Source: CAVRXQ01 sp963831155
GTDB taxonomy: Bacteria; Actinomycetota; Acidimicrobiia; Acidimicrobiales; Bog-793
DNA length: 64,000 bases
Assembly (NCBI GenBank): GCA_963831155.1
Contig: CAWHOY010000005.1
Location: forward strand, 620,001-684,000
Reading direction: 5' to 3'
Position 1 is the first letter of the stretch; each line of letters begins with the position of its first letter. The translations under genes were made by a program, and so were the position numbers. Shown here one piece after another: positions 34,725-43,546 of the stretch. The notes beneath the pieces are model-generated. The model saw only the letters and a program-made list of their open reading frames with translations. It did no database searches and was not told the DNA's origin.

Positions 34725-35951
34725 TCAGGGACTGGTCGCCGAGATCCGCTCCGGCGCGCCAAAGGCTATGAGCGCCGGCGGCACAGAAACGGTGCCGTCG
34801 CGCTCTTGATAGGTCTCCATCACCGCGATGAGGGCGCGCGCCGTCATCGCGGTGCCGTTCAACGTGTGGACGATCCGTCGCTCCTCGCCGTCCCGAAACC
34901 GAGTGTTCAACCGGCGCGCCTGGTAGTCGGTCGTGTTCGAGCACGACGTGATCTCCCGGTAACGGCCCTGGGAGGGCATCCACGCCTCGATGTCGTACTT
35001 CTTCGACGCCGACGGTCCGAGGTCTCCCGCCGCGATGTTGACGACCCGGTAGGCGATACCGAGCGCGCGGACGATCTCTTCTTCGATCGCCAGCAGCGCC
35101 TCGTGTTCGTCGGACGATGCCTCGGGCGCGCTGAAGACGTACATCTCCACCTTGTCGAACTGGTGGACACGGAAGATCCCCCGCGTATCGCGCCCAGCAG
35201 CGCCCGACTCGCGCCGGAAGCACGTCGAATACCCGGCGTAGCGAAGCGGCAGCACGTCGGCTTGGAGGATCTCATCTGTGTGCAGACCGGCGAGCGCCAC
35301 CTCTGAGGTGCCGGTCAGGTACAACCCGTCGGGCTCGACGCGGTAGAGGTTCGCCTCCTCGGTCGGCAAGAACCCGGTCGCGAACATCGCCTCTTCGCGC
35401 ACGATGACGGGGGGAAGCACCGGGGTGAAACCACGGTCGACGACACGGTCCAGCGCGAAGCGGTACATCGCCAGCTCGACGAGGGCGGCGTCGCCCATCC
35501 GGTAGGCAAAGCGCGCCCCGGACAACCTTGCTGCCTTGTCCATCGCGAATGCGCCGAGCTCAAGGTGCTCGCGCACGGGGAAGTCGAACTCGCGGGGCTC
35601 GCCGACGCGACGGACCTCGACGGCGTCCTCGTCGGTCGTCCCATCCGGCGCCGAGGGATCGGGCGGATTCGGGATGCGGGCGAGGAGGTCGTCGCGAAGC
35701 TGCGCGAGAGGGATCAGCCGCGTCTCGGCTTCGTGGAGCTCCTCTTTTGTTTTCGCGAGTAGGACGCGCTCGGCCTCGTCAGGACGACCCTTCGGGCGCG
35801 TCCGGGCGCGAAGGTCCTCGACGCGTCGGGTCTGGATGCGCCATTCCTCGTCGGCGACGAGGAACTCGTCGAAGAGCTGGTCGGAGCCTTTCCTCGCGAG
35901 GGCTTTGCGCAGGCCGTCGGGGTGCGCGCGTGCCTCCCGGGCGTCGATCAG
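34725..35951 (-). CDS. serS: seryl-tRNA synthetase, CTG start
   Basis: This is a class II aminoacyl-tRNA synthetase that charges tRNA-Ser. The catalytic part has motif 2 (STCFRRESGAAGRDTRGIFRVHQF) and motif 3 with TVSVPPAL. The N-terminal part (IDAREARAHPDGLRKAL and a shortened coiled-coil arm) reads on in the same frame up to CTG 35949-35951. No ATG, GTG or TTG exists upstream of an internal GTG at 35576 that would remove the whole tRNA-binding arm. The CTG forms a CTGA overlap with the secF stop and follows GAAGGGGGG. With this start it has 408 residues, close to the family norm. Confidence 0.92.
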   Translation of the reverse strand: MIDAREARAHPDGLRKALARKGSDQLFDEFLVADEEWRIQTRRVEDLRARTRPKGRPDEAERVLLAKTKEELHEAETRLIPLAQLRDDLLARIPNPPDPSAPDGTTDEDAVEVRRVGEPREFDFPVREHLELGAFAMDKAARLSGARFAYRMGDAALVELAMYRFALDRVVDRGFTPVLPPVIVREEAMFATGFLPTEEANLYRVEPDGLYLTGTSEVALAGLHTDEILQADVLPLRYAGYSTCFRRESGAAGRDTRGIFRVHQFDKVEMYVFSAPEASSDEHEALLAIEEEIVRALGIAYRVVNIAAGDLGPSASKKYDIEAWMPSQGRYREITSCSNTTDYQARRLNTRFRDGEERRIVHTLNGTAMTARALIAVMETYQERDGTVSVPPALIAFGAPERISATSP

Positions 35952-37501
35952 CGCCGGCCCCCCCTTCGGCGGCGGCGGGCGGCGGGAGCACGCTGCGGTC
36001 GGGTCTGGGGGCGGGGCCGTGGTGCGGGCGGCGCCTTGTCTCCGGGCGCCTCAGCGACCGCCGTCGCGGCGCCAGGACGGATCGGTCCGGTGCGCTCGCG
36101 GGCCCCCATCGCGCGCTGTGTCGCCGCCTGACGGGTCGGCGCGTACGACTCTTGGGAGAGCGCGCCCGACGCGACAGCGAGCGGGCTCAACAGCACCCTG
36201 TCGATACCGCGGCTGCGCAGACGCTCCGAGAGCTGGCGGTAGCGGGGCTCGCGCTCTTTCATCAGCGCAACGAGTGGCGACGCGATGAAGATCGAGGAGT
36301 ACGCCCCCGTCGCGAGGCCGATCGTCAGGGCGAGGCCGAAGTACTCGAGTGTCGTCGCGCCGAGTATCTGTGCGCCGAAGACGAGCACCGAGAGGATCGG
36401 CAGGATTGCCACGAGCGACGTGTTCAACGAGCGCGCAAGAGTCTGATTCATGGACAAATTGATGAGATCGGAGACGTTCATGCGGTCGCGGTTCACCAAG
36501 TGGCGGGAGTTGTCCCGCACCCGGTCGAAGACGACGATCGTGTCGTACAGCGAATAACCGATGATCGTCAAGAAAGCGACGACACTGTCCGGGGTGACAT
36601 CGAATCCGACCAAGGAATAGACGCCGACAGTGACCAAGATGTCATGCAGCATCGCGACGATCGCGGCGAACGCCATCCGCCATTCGAAGAACAGCGAGAT
36701 GTAGATGCTCACCAGAACGAAGAAGACGATCAACGCTTCGACGGCCTTCTTCGTGATTGAACTCCCCCACGACGGGCCGACCTGTTCGACCGAAATGTTC
36801 GCGGGGTTGGTGTGCGCGAGGCGTCCCAAGATGTCGCTGACTTTCACCGCGATCGAATTCGACTTGGCGACTGATTGCCCCTTGGGGAGTTTGGCTTCGA
36901 CCTCGAGAGTCTTTGGAGGAGAGCCGAGCCGTGTGATCGTCGCCCCAGCGAGGCCGACGGGACCGAGCGCCGTCCGTGCCTCGTTCACCGTCACGGTACG
37001 GGTCTGGACCGTCCAGGCGGTGCCGCCGACGAACTCGATGTCGAGATTCAGCCCCCTCGTTGCGAGCGAGATCGCCCCCGCGACGATGACGGTCAGGGAA
37101 AGAGCGAACCAAAAGCGCTTGCGCCGGACGAAATCGAAGCGGGTCTCGCCGAAGTACAGCCGACGAAGGACGCCGTGGCGACGCGGCGGTCGCGGTGTCC
37201 GGTCGAGTTCCCGCTCGCCGTTTGCCGTCTCTGGAAGCGGGCGCTGAGCTGCGAATGCCGCGACGGACTCCTCCACCGGAGCCGGCATCGTCGCTGCGGC
37301 TTCGAGCTTCGCGTCTTGTTCATCGGCTTCGTCGTCCTCGAGCAACGCCTCCTCGTCGTCGGCTTCTTCGTCCTCGAGAGCTTCTTCTTCTTCTTCTTCT
37401 TCGACGTCGTCCTCAACGGCCATGTCGTTGTCGGGGGCGTTCTCATCTGGCGGTTCTCCGCGATGCGCAGCGTCGCCTGGGCGGATCCGGTCGGGGCTCA
37501 T
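35948..37501 (-). CDS. secF: protein translocase subunit SecF with long charged extensions
   Basis: SecF works with SecD to use the proton gradient in late steps of Sec export. The core (about residues 100-430) has LDIEFVGGTAWTVQT and the membrane region with SIYISLFFEWRMAFAAI and VTPDSVVAFLTIIGYSLYDTI. The 517-residue product is longer than usual: the first 100 residues are highly acidic (EEEEEEE run, DNA GAA/CTT repeats near 37380-37410) and the last 85 are basic, Pro/Arg-rich. ATG 37501 overlaps the secD stop (ATGA), and its own stop overlaps serS (CTGA). Confidence 0.94.
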   Translation of the reverse strand: MSPDRIRPGDAAHRGEPPDENAPDNDMAVEDDVEEEEEEEALEDEEADDEEALLEDDEADEQDAKLEAAATMPAPVEESVAAFAAQRPLPETANGERELDRTPRPPRRHGVLRRLYFGETRFDFVRRKRFWFALSLTVIVAGAISLATRGLNLDIEFVGGTAWTVQTRTVTVNEARTALGPVGLAGATITRLGSPPKTLEVEAKLPKGQSVAKSNSIAVKVSDILGRLAHTNPANISVEQVGPSWGSSITKKAVEALIVFFVLVSIYISLFFEWRMAFAAIVAMLHDILVTVGVYSLVGFDVTPDSVVAFLTIIGYSLYDTIVVFDRVRDNSRHLVNRDRMNVSDLINLSMNQTLARSLNTSLVAILPILSVLVFGAQILGATTLEYFGLALTIGLATGAYSSIFIASPLVALMKEREPRYRQLSERLRSRGIDRVLLSPLAVASGALSQESYAPTRQAATQRAMGARERTGPIRPGAATAVAEAPGDKAPPAPRPRPQTRPQRAPAARRRRRGGRR

Positions 37502-39006
37502 ACCGTCTCCGCCTGGGTCGCAAGGCCGCGAGCGATCCCCAAGTGGCGCGCAGAGGCGATGACGCGATTGCGACCGAGCAAGATCACGAACGGCCGCGTG
37601 AAGATGTAGGCCGTGACAACGTCGGTGAGCGTCGAGATACCGAGCATGAAGGCGAATCCGCGCACAGTGCCGATCGACAAGAGCCACAACACGAGCGCGC
37701 CGATGAAGCTCACCGCGTCCGCCGAAAGGATCGTGCGGTAGGCGCTGCGGAATCCCTTGTCGACCGAGGCACGGATCGACCGCCCGGCGCGCACCTCATC
37801 TTTTAATCGTTCGAAATAGACGATGTACGAGTCGACGGTGATGCCGACTGAGACGATGAGACCGACGACGCCGGACAGATCGAGGGTGAGACCCACCGAG
37901 GACGCGCTCAAAAGCGAGATGAACCCGTACAAAAAGGCGGCCGTCGTCACGAGTCCCAGTACAACGACGATCCCGAGCGCGCGGTAATAGAAGATCGTGT
38001 AGCCCATCACCAGGAGCAGGCCCAACAGTCCGGCGAGCAGTCCGGCGTGCAGCGACGACTTGCCGAGACTCGGCGAGACCGCTTGCGAGGTCTGGGGCAC
38101 CATCCGCACCGGCAGCGAGCCGTAGTTCAGGTCGAGTGCCAGCGCGCTCACCTCGGCATGGGTGAAGTTCCCCGAGATCTGTCCGCTTCCTGGGAAGCTT
38201 TTCGCTTCGATGATCGGCGCCGAGACGATGTCCCCGTCCAAGTCGTCCGCGACCGGCGTCTCGTAGTAAGCGGCGGCGATCTTGTTGAATGCGGTCGTCC
38301 CCTTGCCGGTGAGGGTGAACGACACCACCCACGAACCGGTGGTCAACAGCTGGGCGGACGCGCCTTTGATGATCGTGCCGTCCGCCTTGGCGGGTCCGAG
38401 CACGAGTCGCTCCGCGTCATAGGCGCCGCCGGAACTGAAAATAACGTTCTTGGAGGGATCGTCTGCGGTGATCGGCGTCGTCTTGTACGACGCGTAAATC
38501 GGGTCTTCGCAGTAGCTCCCGCAGACGTACTCGCCGCCGTTGGCCGAGTTGTAGTACGCCGAGGTGAAGCGGTAGTCGCCCGTTGGTGAGGGCGGCGTCA
38601 CGTACGGCCTTGCGGGCGCCTTCTCGCCTTTTTTGGTGGCGGGCGGGGTGTAGGCGGGCGCGCCGGCGATGACGGGACGGAAGAACAGCTGCGCCGTGGT
38701 GCCAATGATGGCGAGGATCCGCTTCGGGTTCTTCACGCCTGGCAGCTGCACGACGACCTCATTGCCCTGGGTCGTGATGTTGGGCTGCGTCACTCCGAGC
38801 GCGTCGACTCGGTCCGTCATGATGTTCGCGACGTTCTGCAGCGTCGCCTTCTTGACCGGGTGCGCCGGGGTGTAGACGACCGAGAGCCCGCCTTCCAGGT
38901 CGAGCCCGAGATGCGGCGACCAGCCCAGCCCGACCGCGAGGCCGAGCATCCCGAAACAGGCGATGGTCGTCAGCAGAACGCTGGCGACAAGACGCTGCCG
39001 ACCCAC
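37498..39006 (-). CDS. secD: protein translocase subunit SecD
   Basis: This 502-residue RND-fold partner of SecF begins with a membrane span (LVASVLLTTIACFGMLGLAVGLG), followed by HLGLDLEGGLSVVYTPA (the D1 motif) and a large outer domain. Five further spans include LGIVVVLGLVTTAAFLYGF and the SVGITVDSYIVYFERLKDEVR motif with a membrane Asp. The ATG directly follows the yajC stop. The ruvC-ruvA-ruvB-yajC-secD-secF order is common in bacteria. Confidence 0.95.
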   Translation of the reverse strand: MGRQRLVASVLLTTIACFGMLGLAVGLGWSPHLGLDLEGGLSVVYTPAHPVKKATLQNVANIMTDRVDALGVTQPNITTQGNEVVVQLPGVKNPKRILAIIGTTAQLFFRPVIAGAPAYTPPATKKGEKAPARPYVTPPSPTGDYRFTSAYYNSANGGEYVCGSYCEDPIYASYKTTPITADDPSKNVIFSSGGAYDAERLVLGPAKADGTIIKGASAQLLTTGSWVVSFTLTGKGTTAFNKIAAAYYETPVADDLDGDIVSAPIIEAKSFPGSGQISGNFTHAEVSALALDLNYGSLPVRMVPQTSQAVSPSLGKSSLHAGLLAGLLGLLLVMGYTIFYYRALGIVVVLGLVTTAAFLYGFISLLSASSVGLTLDLSGVVGLIVSVGITVDSYIVYFERLKDEVRAGRSIRASVDKGFRSAYRTILSADAVSFIGALVLWLLSIGTVRGFAFMLGISTLTDVVTAYIFTRPFVILLGRNRVIASARHLGIARGLATQAETV

Positions 39007-39519
39007 CTAGGCGCTCTTCCCCTCGCCCGACTGCTCGGTATCCGGATCGGGCTTCGGCGACGGCGTCGGGAAGAACGACGTCGGCTGATCCTTGCCTTCG
39101 TCGTCCGACGACGGCGGTTCAGACTGCACTTCGTGTCCGGCGCCGGATGCTGTCGTCGGCTCCTCAGTGGACACGTCCGGCCATTGGGGCGCTTGAGGCA
39201 CGCGCTGGCCGACCGCCCGGCGGACGATCTCGACGGTCGTGCCGGGGGCGATTTCGACGAGCACCCGGTCGTCGTTCATCGCCCGCACGGTTCCGACAAT
39301 CCCCGAGCTCGTGATCACCTCGTCGCCGACCGAGACCGCTTTTTGCATCGCCTGCTGTTCTTTCTGACGGCGTCGCTGCGGCCGCATGAACAAAAAGGCG
39401 CCGACCGCCAGGATCAACAGGATGAACAGGAAGGCGCTGCTCCCAGACGACGAGGACTTTTTGGTCGCGGCGAGGATGCCCAGGCCGTGGAGCGCGGGAA
39501 GGAGGTGGACAAAGGTCAT
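39007..39519 (-). CDS. yajC: preprotein translocase subunit YajC
   Basis: This 170-residue YajC has one N-terminal membrane span (FLFILLILAVGAFLFMRPQRRRQK) with the conserved MRPQRRR edge, then VSVGDEVITSSGIVGTV, the small cytoplasmic barrel. A Pro/Glu/Ser-rich tail of about 60 residues extends beyond the normal length of around 100. It belongs to the accessory SecDF-YajC complex, next to secD. Confidence 0.92.
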   Translation of the reverse strand: MTFVHLLPALHGLGILAATKKSSSSGSSAFLFILLILAVGAFLFMRPQRRRQKEQQAMQKAVSVGDEVITSSGIVGTVRAMNDDRVLVEIAPGTTVEIVRRAVGQRVPQAPQWPDVSTEEPTTASGAGHEVQSEPPSSDDEGKDQPTSFFPTPSPKPDPDTEQSGEGKSA

Positions 39520-39612
39520 GGAGTTGGCACCCGTGGTCTCGGGGACTGAGCGAGTCGCATGGTAGTCCTTGACCTGGGAGTGCTTGTTCTCTCCCTGGTT
39601 GAATTGTCGCGC

Positions 39613-40704
39613 TCAGACGTCGAAGAGCGTCGACGCCTCCTGAGCGGTCATCGTCGGCGAGGCGGCGCCGTGCGGGCGCGGGATGCCGAGATGGTCCCAG
39701 GCTGCCGGACCCGCCACCCGTCCCCGCGGGGTGCGCGTCAAGAAGCCCTGTTGGAGCAGATACGGCTCGTAGACGTCCTCCACCGTCTCGGGCTCCTCGC
39801 TGACGCTGAATGCGAGCGTCTGTAGCCCTACGGCTTGGCCAGAAAAGCGCACGCACAGCGCCTCGAGGATCTGGCGATCGAGCCGGTCGAGCCCGCGCTC
39901 GTCGACCCCGAACAGCTCACAGCCTTCAGTGGCCGCTTCGAAATCGATCGCGCCGAGTCCGCGCACCTCGACGAAGTCGCGGACCCGGCGCAAGAGCCGG
40001 ATGGCGAGACGCGGTGTTCCCCTGGCGCGACGCGCGATCTCCTGCGCGCCATCGGCGGTGCAGTCGACGGCGAGGACGCGTGCCGTCCGACGCACGATCT
40101 CTTCGAGTTCGTCGGCCGCGTAGTGCTCAAGGCGGGCGACGAATCCGAAGCGGTCGCGCAACGGTCCGGTGACAAGTCCCGTGCGCGTCGTCGCGCCCAC
40201 CAACGTGAAGGCCGGGAGGTCGAGTCGCACCGAACGCGCCGTCGGTCCCTTGCCGATGACGATGTCGATCTGGAAGTCCTCCATCGCCGGATAGAGGATC
40301 TCTTCGACGGGACGCGTCATGCGGTGGATCTCGTCGATGAAGAGCACCTCGCCCGGCTGCAGCCCAGTGAGGATCGCTGCGAGGTCACCACCGCGTTGCA
40401 GGGCGGCGCCAGACGTCACGCGCAGCCCGACCCCCATCTCGTTCGCGACGATGCCAGCGAGCGTCGTCTTTCCGAGCCCTGGAGGTCCGGCGAACAGCAA
40501 GTGGTCCACGCTCTGGCTTCGCCGGCGGGCCGCCTCGAGCACGATCGTCAGGTGTTCCTTCACACGGGCCTGTCCGACGAACTCGGAAAGCCGTCGCGGT
40601 CGGAGCCCCGCCTCGAGGGCTTCCTCGGGTTCGTCGACCGGTTCGCCCGCGACGACGCGGGATTGGATGTTCGCCTCGATCTGGACGTCGCGGCGCGCGC
40701 TCAT
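39613..40704 (-). CDS. ruvB: Holliday junction helicase subunit RuvB
   Basis: RuvB is the AAA+ motor of branch migration. The 363 residues contain LRPRRLSEFVGQARVKEHL, Walker A FAGPPGLGKT (about 71-80), Walker B LFIDEIHRM (121-129), the arginine-finger region GLVTGPLRDRFG and a C-terminal winged helix with LQQGFLTRTPRGR. Its start overlaps the ruvA stop by four bases. Confidence 0.96.
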   Translation of the reverse strand: MSARRDVQIEANIQSRVVAGEPVDEPEEALEAGLRPRRLSEFVGQARVKEHLTIVLEAARRRSQSVDHLLFAGPPGLGKTTLAGIVANEMGVGLRVTSGAALQRGGDLAAILTGLQPGEVLFIDEIHRMTRPVEEILYPAMEDFQIDIVIGKGPTARSVRLDLPAFTLVGATTRTGLVTGPLRDRFGFVARLEHYAADELEEIVRRTARVLAVDCTADGAQEIARRARGTPRLAIRLLRRVRDFVEVRGLGAIDFEAATEGCELFGVDERGLDRLDRQILEALCVRFSGQAVGLQTLAFSVSEEPETVEDVYEPYLLQQGFLTRTPRGRVAGPAAWDHLGIPRPHGAASPTMTAQEASTLFDV

Positions 40705-41306
40705 CGTCGCGGTGCGAGCTCGAAGAGCGCTTCGCGCAACAGTTCCTCGACGTTACCGTCGTGGCCGACGCGTTCGATTGCAACGCGGATCTCCTCGGGC
40801 GCGTATCCGAGTGCGCCGAGCGCTTCGCGCAGTTCCGCGGCGGCGCTCGCGTCGGACCCGTTGCCGACGGGCTGCGCCACCGCGAGGTTGCCGTCGCCGA
40901 TCCTGCCGGCGAGTTCGACCAGGAGGCGTTGCGCCGTCTTTTTTCCGACTCCTGGGACGAGACAGAGCGCGTCGACGTCGGCGGAGACGACGGCGGCGGC
41001 GAGGGACTCGGGTGGGTGCACCGACAAGATCGCCAGCGCGAGCGCGGGACCGATGCCGTGCGCGGAGACGAGCTGTTCGAAGATCCGCCTCTCTTCGCGG
41101 CTCGGGAATCCGTACAAAGTGATCGCGCCTTCGCGCACGTGGGTATGGACCGAGAGCCGCGTCGCGTCGCCGAGCGCGCCGAGCGTCCGGGCGTGACGCG
41201 AAGAGAGGACGACCTCGTAACCGACTCCTGACACATCGATGAGCGCGGTCGCCGACGCGTCCCCCTCCTCGAGCGCCTCCAGGGATCCGTAGAGCGCGCC
41301 GATCAC
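40701..41306 (-). CDS. ruvA: Holliday junction DNA-binding subunit RuvA
   Basis: RuvA holds the four-way junction. The 201 residues have an N-terminal OB domain (VSGVGYEVVLS, LSVHTHVREGAITLYGF) and helix-hairpin-helix motifs (LVSAHGIGPALALAIL and VPGVGKKTAQRLLVEL), then an acidic linker and a small RuvB-binding domain. I choose GTG 41304-41306, which overlaps the ruvC stop (GTGA), over a longer frame that runs into ruvC. Confidence 0.95.
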   Translation of the reverse strand: MIGALYGSLEALEEGDASATALIDVSGVGYEVVLSSRHARTLGALGDATRLSVHTHVREGAITLYGFPSREERRIFEQLVSAHGIGPALALAILSVHPPESLAAAVVSADVDALCLVPGVGKKTAQRLLVELAGRIGDGNLAVAQPVGNGSDASAAAELREALGALGYAPEEIRVAIERVGHDGNVEELLREALFELAPRR

Positions 41307-41806
41307 GAGACGACCTGCGATTCGGCCAGTGCCGCGCCACGGTGTGCGGCGACGTGACACAGCGCGAGGGCGAGCGCGTCGGCGACGTCAGGGGGCTTCG
41401 GCATCTCTGGGAGGCGAAGCAGGCGGGCGACCATCTCCTGCACTTGGCGCTTTTCGGCCGAGCCGTATCCAGCGACAGCCTGTTTGACCTCGTTCGACGT
41501 GTACTCGACCACCGGGCAGCCGTGTTCGGCGGCAACGAGCAGCGCGATGCCGCTCGCCTGTCCGACGCTCATCGCCGTCTGGGCGTTCGTCTGGAAAAAG
41601 ACCCGCTCGACGACGACGACGTCGGGGCGGATCTCAACGACGAGCGCGTCGAGCTCACGGCGCAGCTCGGCGAGACGCTCGGGAACGGGCAGTCGGCGAT
41701 CGGTCGTAATCACCCCTGCCGCGAGGGCCTTCTCGCTGCCGGACGCGCCCGTGATCGCGCCGAAGCCGCAGCGCGACAAGCCGGGGTCCACCCCCAGGAC
41801 AAACAC
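41303..41806 (-). CDS. ruvC: Holliday junction endonuclease RuvC
   Basis: This 167-residue RNase H-fold resolvase has the first acidic residue in FVLGVDPGLSRCGFG, Glu in VVVVERVFFQTNAQTAMSVGQA, and the last pair in PPDVADALALALCH. The length is normal. It starts the ruvC-ruvA-ruvB run, 47 bases downstream of yebC. Confidence 0.95.
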   Translation of the reverse strand: MFVLGVDPGLSRCGFGAITGASGSEKALAAGVITTDRRLPVPERLAELRRELDALVVEIRPDVVVVERVFFQTNAQTAMSVGQASGIALLVAAEHGCPVVEYTSNEVKQAVAGYGSAEKRQVQEMVARLLRLPEMPKPPDVADALALALCHVAAHRGAALAESQVVS

Positions 41807-41853
41807 GCGTTCGATGGTAGTGAGGCCGAGCTGGAAATTCGCGGACCCGAAGA

Positions 41854-42603
41854 TCAGCTGGCGAGGGCGGTGAGGATCTCGTCGGGGATGTCGAAGTTCG
41901 CGACGACGTTCTGCACGTCGTCGAGTTCTTCGAGCAGGTCGAGCAGGTTCAAGACCTTGCGCGCCGTCGCCGGGTCGGAAACCTCAACGGTCGTGGTCGG
42001 CACCCAGGCGATCTCGGAGGAATCCGTCGGGATCCCCGCCTCCTCCAGCGCAGCGACGAGTGGGTGCAGGTCGGTTGGTTCGCAGATCAGCGTCCACTCC
42101 TCGCCGTCGTCGCGCAGGTCCTGTCCGCCCGCGTCGAGCGCTGCCGCCATCACGTCGTCTTCTTCCACCTTGCGGGGGATCGTGATCACCCCTTTACGTT
42201 CGAATTGCCACGAGACGGCGCCCGGTTCGGCCATCGTCCCGCCGTTGCGGGTGAAGATCGATCGGATCTCGGCACCGGTGCGGTTGCGGTTGTCGGTCAG
42301 GCACTCGACGATCACCGCCACGCCTGCCGGCGCGTACCCCTCATAGGAGATGGCTTCGTAGCGAATTCCGTCGAGCTCTCCCGTGCCGCGCTTCACCGCC
42401 CGGTCGATGGTGTCGGTCGGCACCGAAGCATCGCGGGCCTTTTGGTACATCGTCCGCAGCGTGGCGTTCGCTTGCAGGTCTCCCCCACCCTCTCGTGCCG
42501 CCACTTCAACCTGGCGGATGAGCTTCGCGAACAGTTTCGAGCGCGCTTTGTCCTTCGCACCTTTTTGATGCTTCGTCGTCGCCCATTTCGAGTGTCCAGA
42601 CAT
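41854..42603 (-). CDS. yebC: YebC/PmpR-family transcriptional or translational regulator
   Basis: This 249-residue member of the TACO1/YebC family has the signature start MSGHSKWATTKHQKGAKDKARSK (cut here: SGHSKWATTKHQKGAKD) and VAVIVECLTDNRNRT. Members regulate recombination or quorum genes, and some help ribosomes through proline stretches. The ATG at 42601-42603 is certain from the family; a longer frame is not needed. Its place just before ruvC is the usual one. Confidence 0.95.
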   Translation of the reverse strand: MSGHSKWATTKHQKGAKDKARSKLFAKLIRQVEVAAREGGGDLQANATLRTMYQKARDASVPTDTIDRAVKRGTGELDGIRYEAISYEGYAPAGVAVIVECLTDNRNRTGAEIRSIFTRNGGTMAEPGAVSWQFERKGVITIPRKVEEDDVMAAALDAGGQDLRDDGEEWTLICEPTDLHPLVAALEEAGIPTDSSEIAWVPTTTVEVSDPATARKVLNLLDLLEELDDVQNVVANFDIPDEILTALAS

Positions 42604-42634
42604 GATTCGGCCCTCTAAGCGGATCGCGCGCGCA

Positions 42635-43546
42635 TCACAGCTCGCGCAGCGCCTGCGCGCGCTCTTGCAGACTGAGCCCGCTCGCCGATGGATCTCGCTC
42701 CCCTTGTGCGGCAAGCGGCGCGCACCATTGCCATCCGGTGAGCCGCACGAGATCGCGCGGCAACGTGCGCTCGAGCTCGCCGTGGTTCGAGCCGAGGAGC
42801 TCAAGCGTGTCGGCGAGTGCGGGCGGGTACCGCGTGATTGAGGTAGCAGCGAAGTCGGCGAACGATTCCCGATCGACTCCGCCAAGCCGCGAACTCAGGC
42901 GCGCGGCCGCCGCGCTGCGCAGAGCGAGGAATCCGAGTGAGGACATGATCAAAAAGGCGCGTTCCACGTCACCGCGGCGCAAGTGCGCGAGCTCGTGCGC
43001 GACGAGCGCTTCGAGGTCGATGCGCTCGAGGCGTTCGAGGCTGGCCGATGTGACGACGAGGGTCGGGCGACGACCGCGTCGGCCAAACGTGACAGCGTTC
43101 AGCTCCTCGGATGGGACGACGACGACGACGGGCGGCGAGAGCCCGAACGCCGAACAGAGTCCCTCGACGATGTTCAACAGGCGGGCGTCCAGGTTGACGT
43201 GTGCCTCCCGGCCGCCGAGTGCGCGGAGAATCCTCGATTCGGAGCCAGCCTCGGCGTTCGCGACGAAGTGCGAGAGCGCGAGGGCGGCGACGAGGCCGAG
43301 GATGATCGCGCCGGTGATGCCGGCGACGCCAGAAGCCGCGACGGCGATGCAGACGACCGCAAGGATCACCGGACCGGCGCGCAGCATCGCCACGTCACCG
43401 GTGGTGCTGCTGGGGCCAAGGGACGGCACGGCGGCGAGGGCGTGATGCCGGAGCGCCGGCGCGCGAGTCGCGGTCCGAGTCGGACGCGTCCTTGGACGGG
43501 GGTTGTGACCGCGAGATCGGGCGACGCTGGGTTCCGGCTTGGGCAT
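42635..43546 (-). CDS. M48-family membrane metalloprotease
   Basis: This 303-residue protein has two adjacent hydrophobic spans (about 57-95: AGPVILAVVCIAVAASGVAG and ITGAIILGLVAALALSHFV), then an M48 domain with the zinc motif HELAH (184-188) and the downstream Glu in RESFADFAA. It resembles HtpX-like proteases of membrane quality control but has a short C-terminus. The start ATG shares a base with the pimA stop (TAATG). The 40 Arg/Pro-rich residues before the first span are unusual, and a start at an internal ATG is possible. Confidence 0.87.
   Translation of the reverse strand: MPKPEPSVARSRGHNPRPRTRPTRTATRAPALRHHALAAVPSLGPSSTTGDVAMLRAGPVILAVVCIAVAASGVAGITGAIILGLVAALALSHFVANAEAGSESRILRALGGREAHVNLDARLLNIVEGLCSAFGLSPPVVVVVPSEELNAVTFGRRGRRPTLVVTSASLERLERIDLEALVAHELAHLRRGDVERAFLIMSSLGFLALRSAAAARLSSRLGGVDRESFADFAATSITRYPPALADTLELLGSNHGELERTLPRDLVRLTGWQWCAPLAAQGERDPSASGLSLQERAQALREL

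Noticed and set aside
37380..37410. GAA/CTT triplet run as a separate microsatellite element
   Set aside because: It lies inside secF and encodes its Glu run; it is coding, not an independent repeat.
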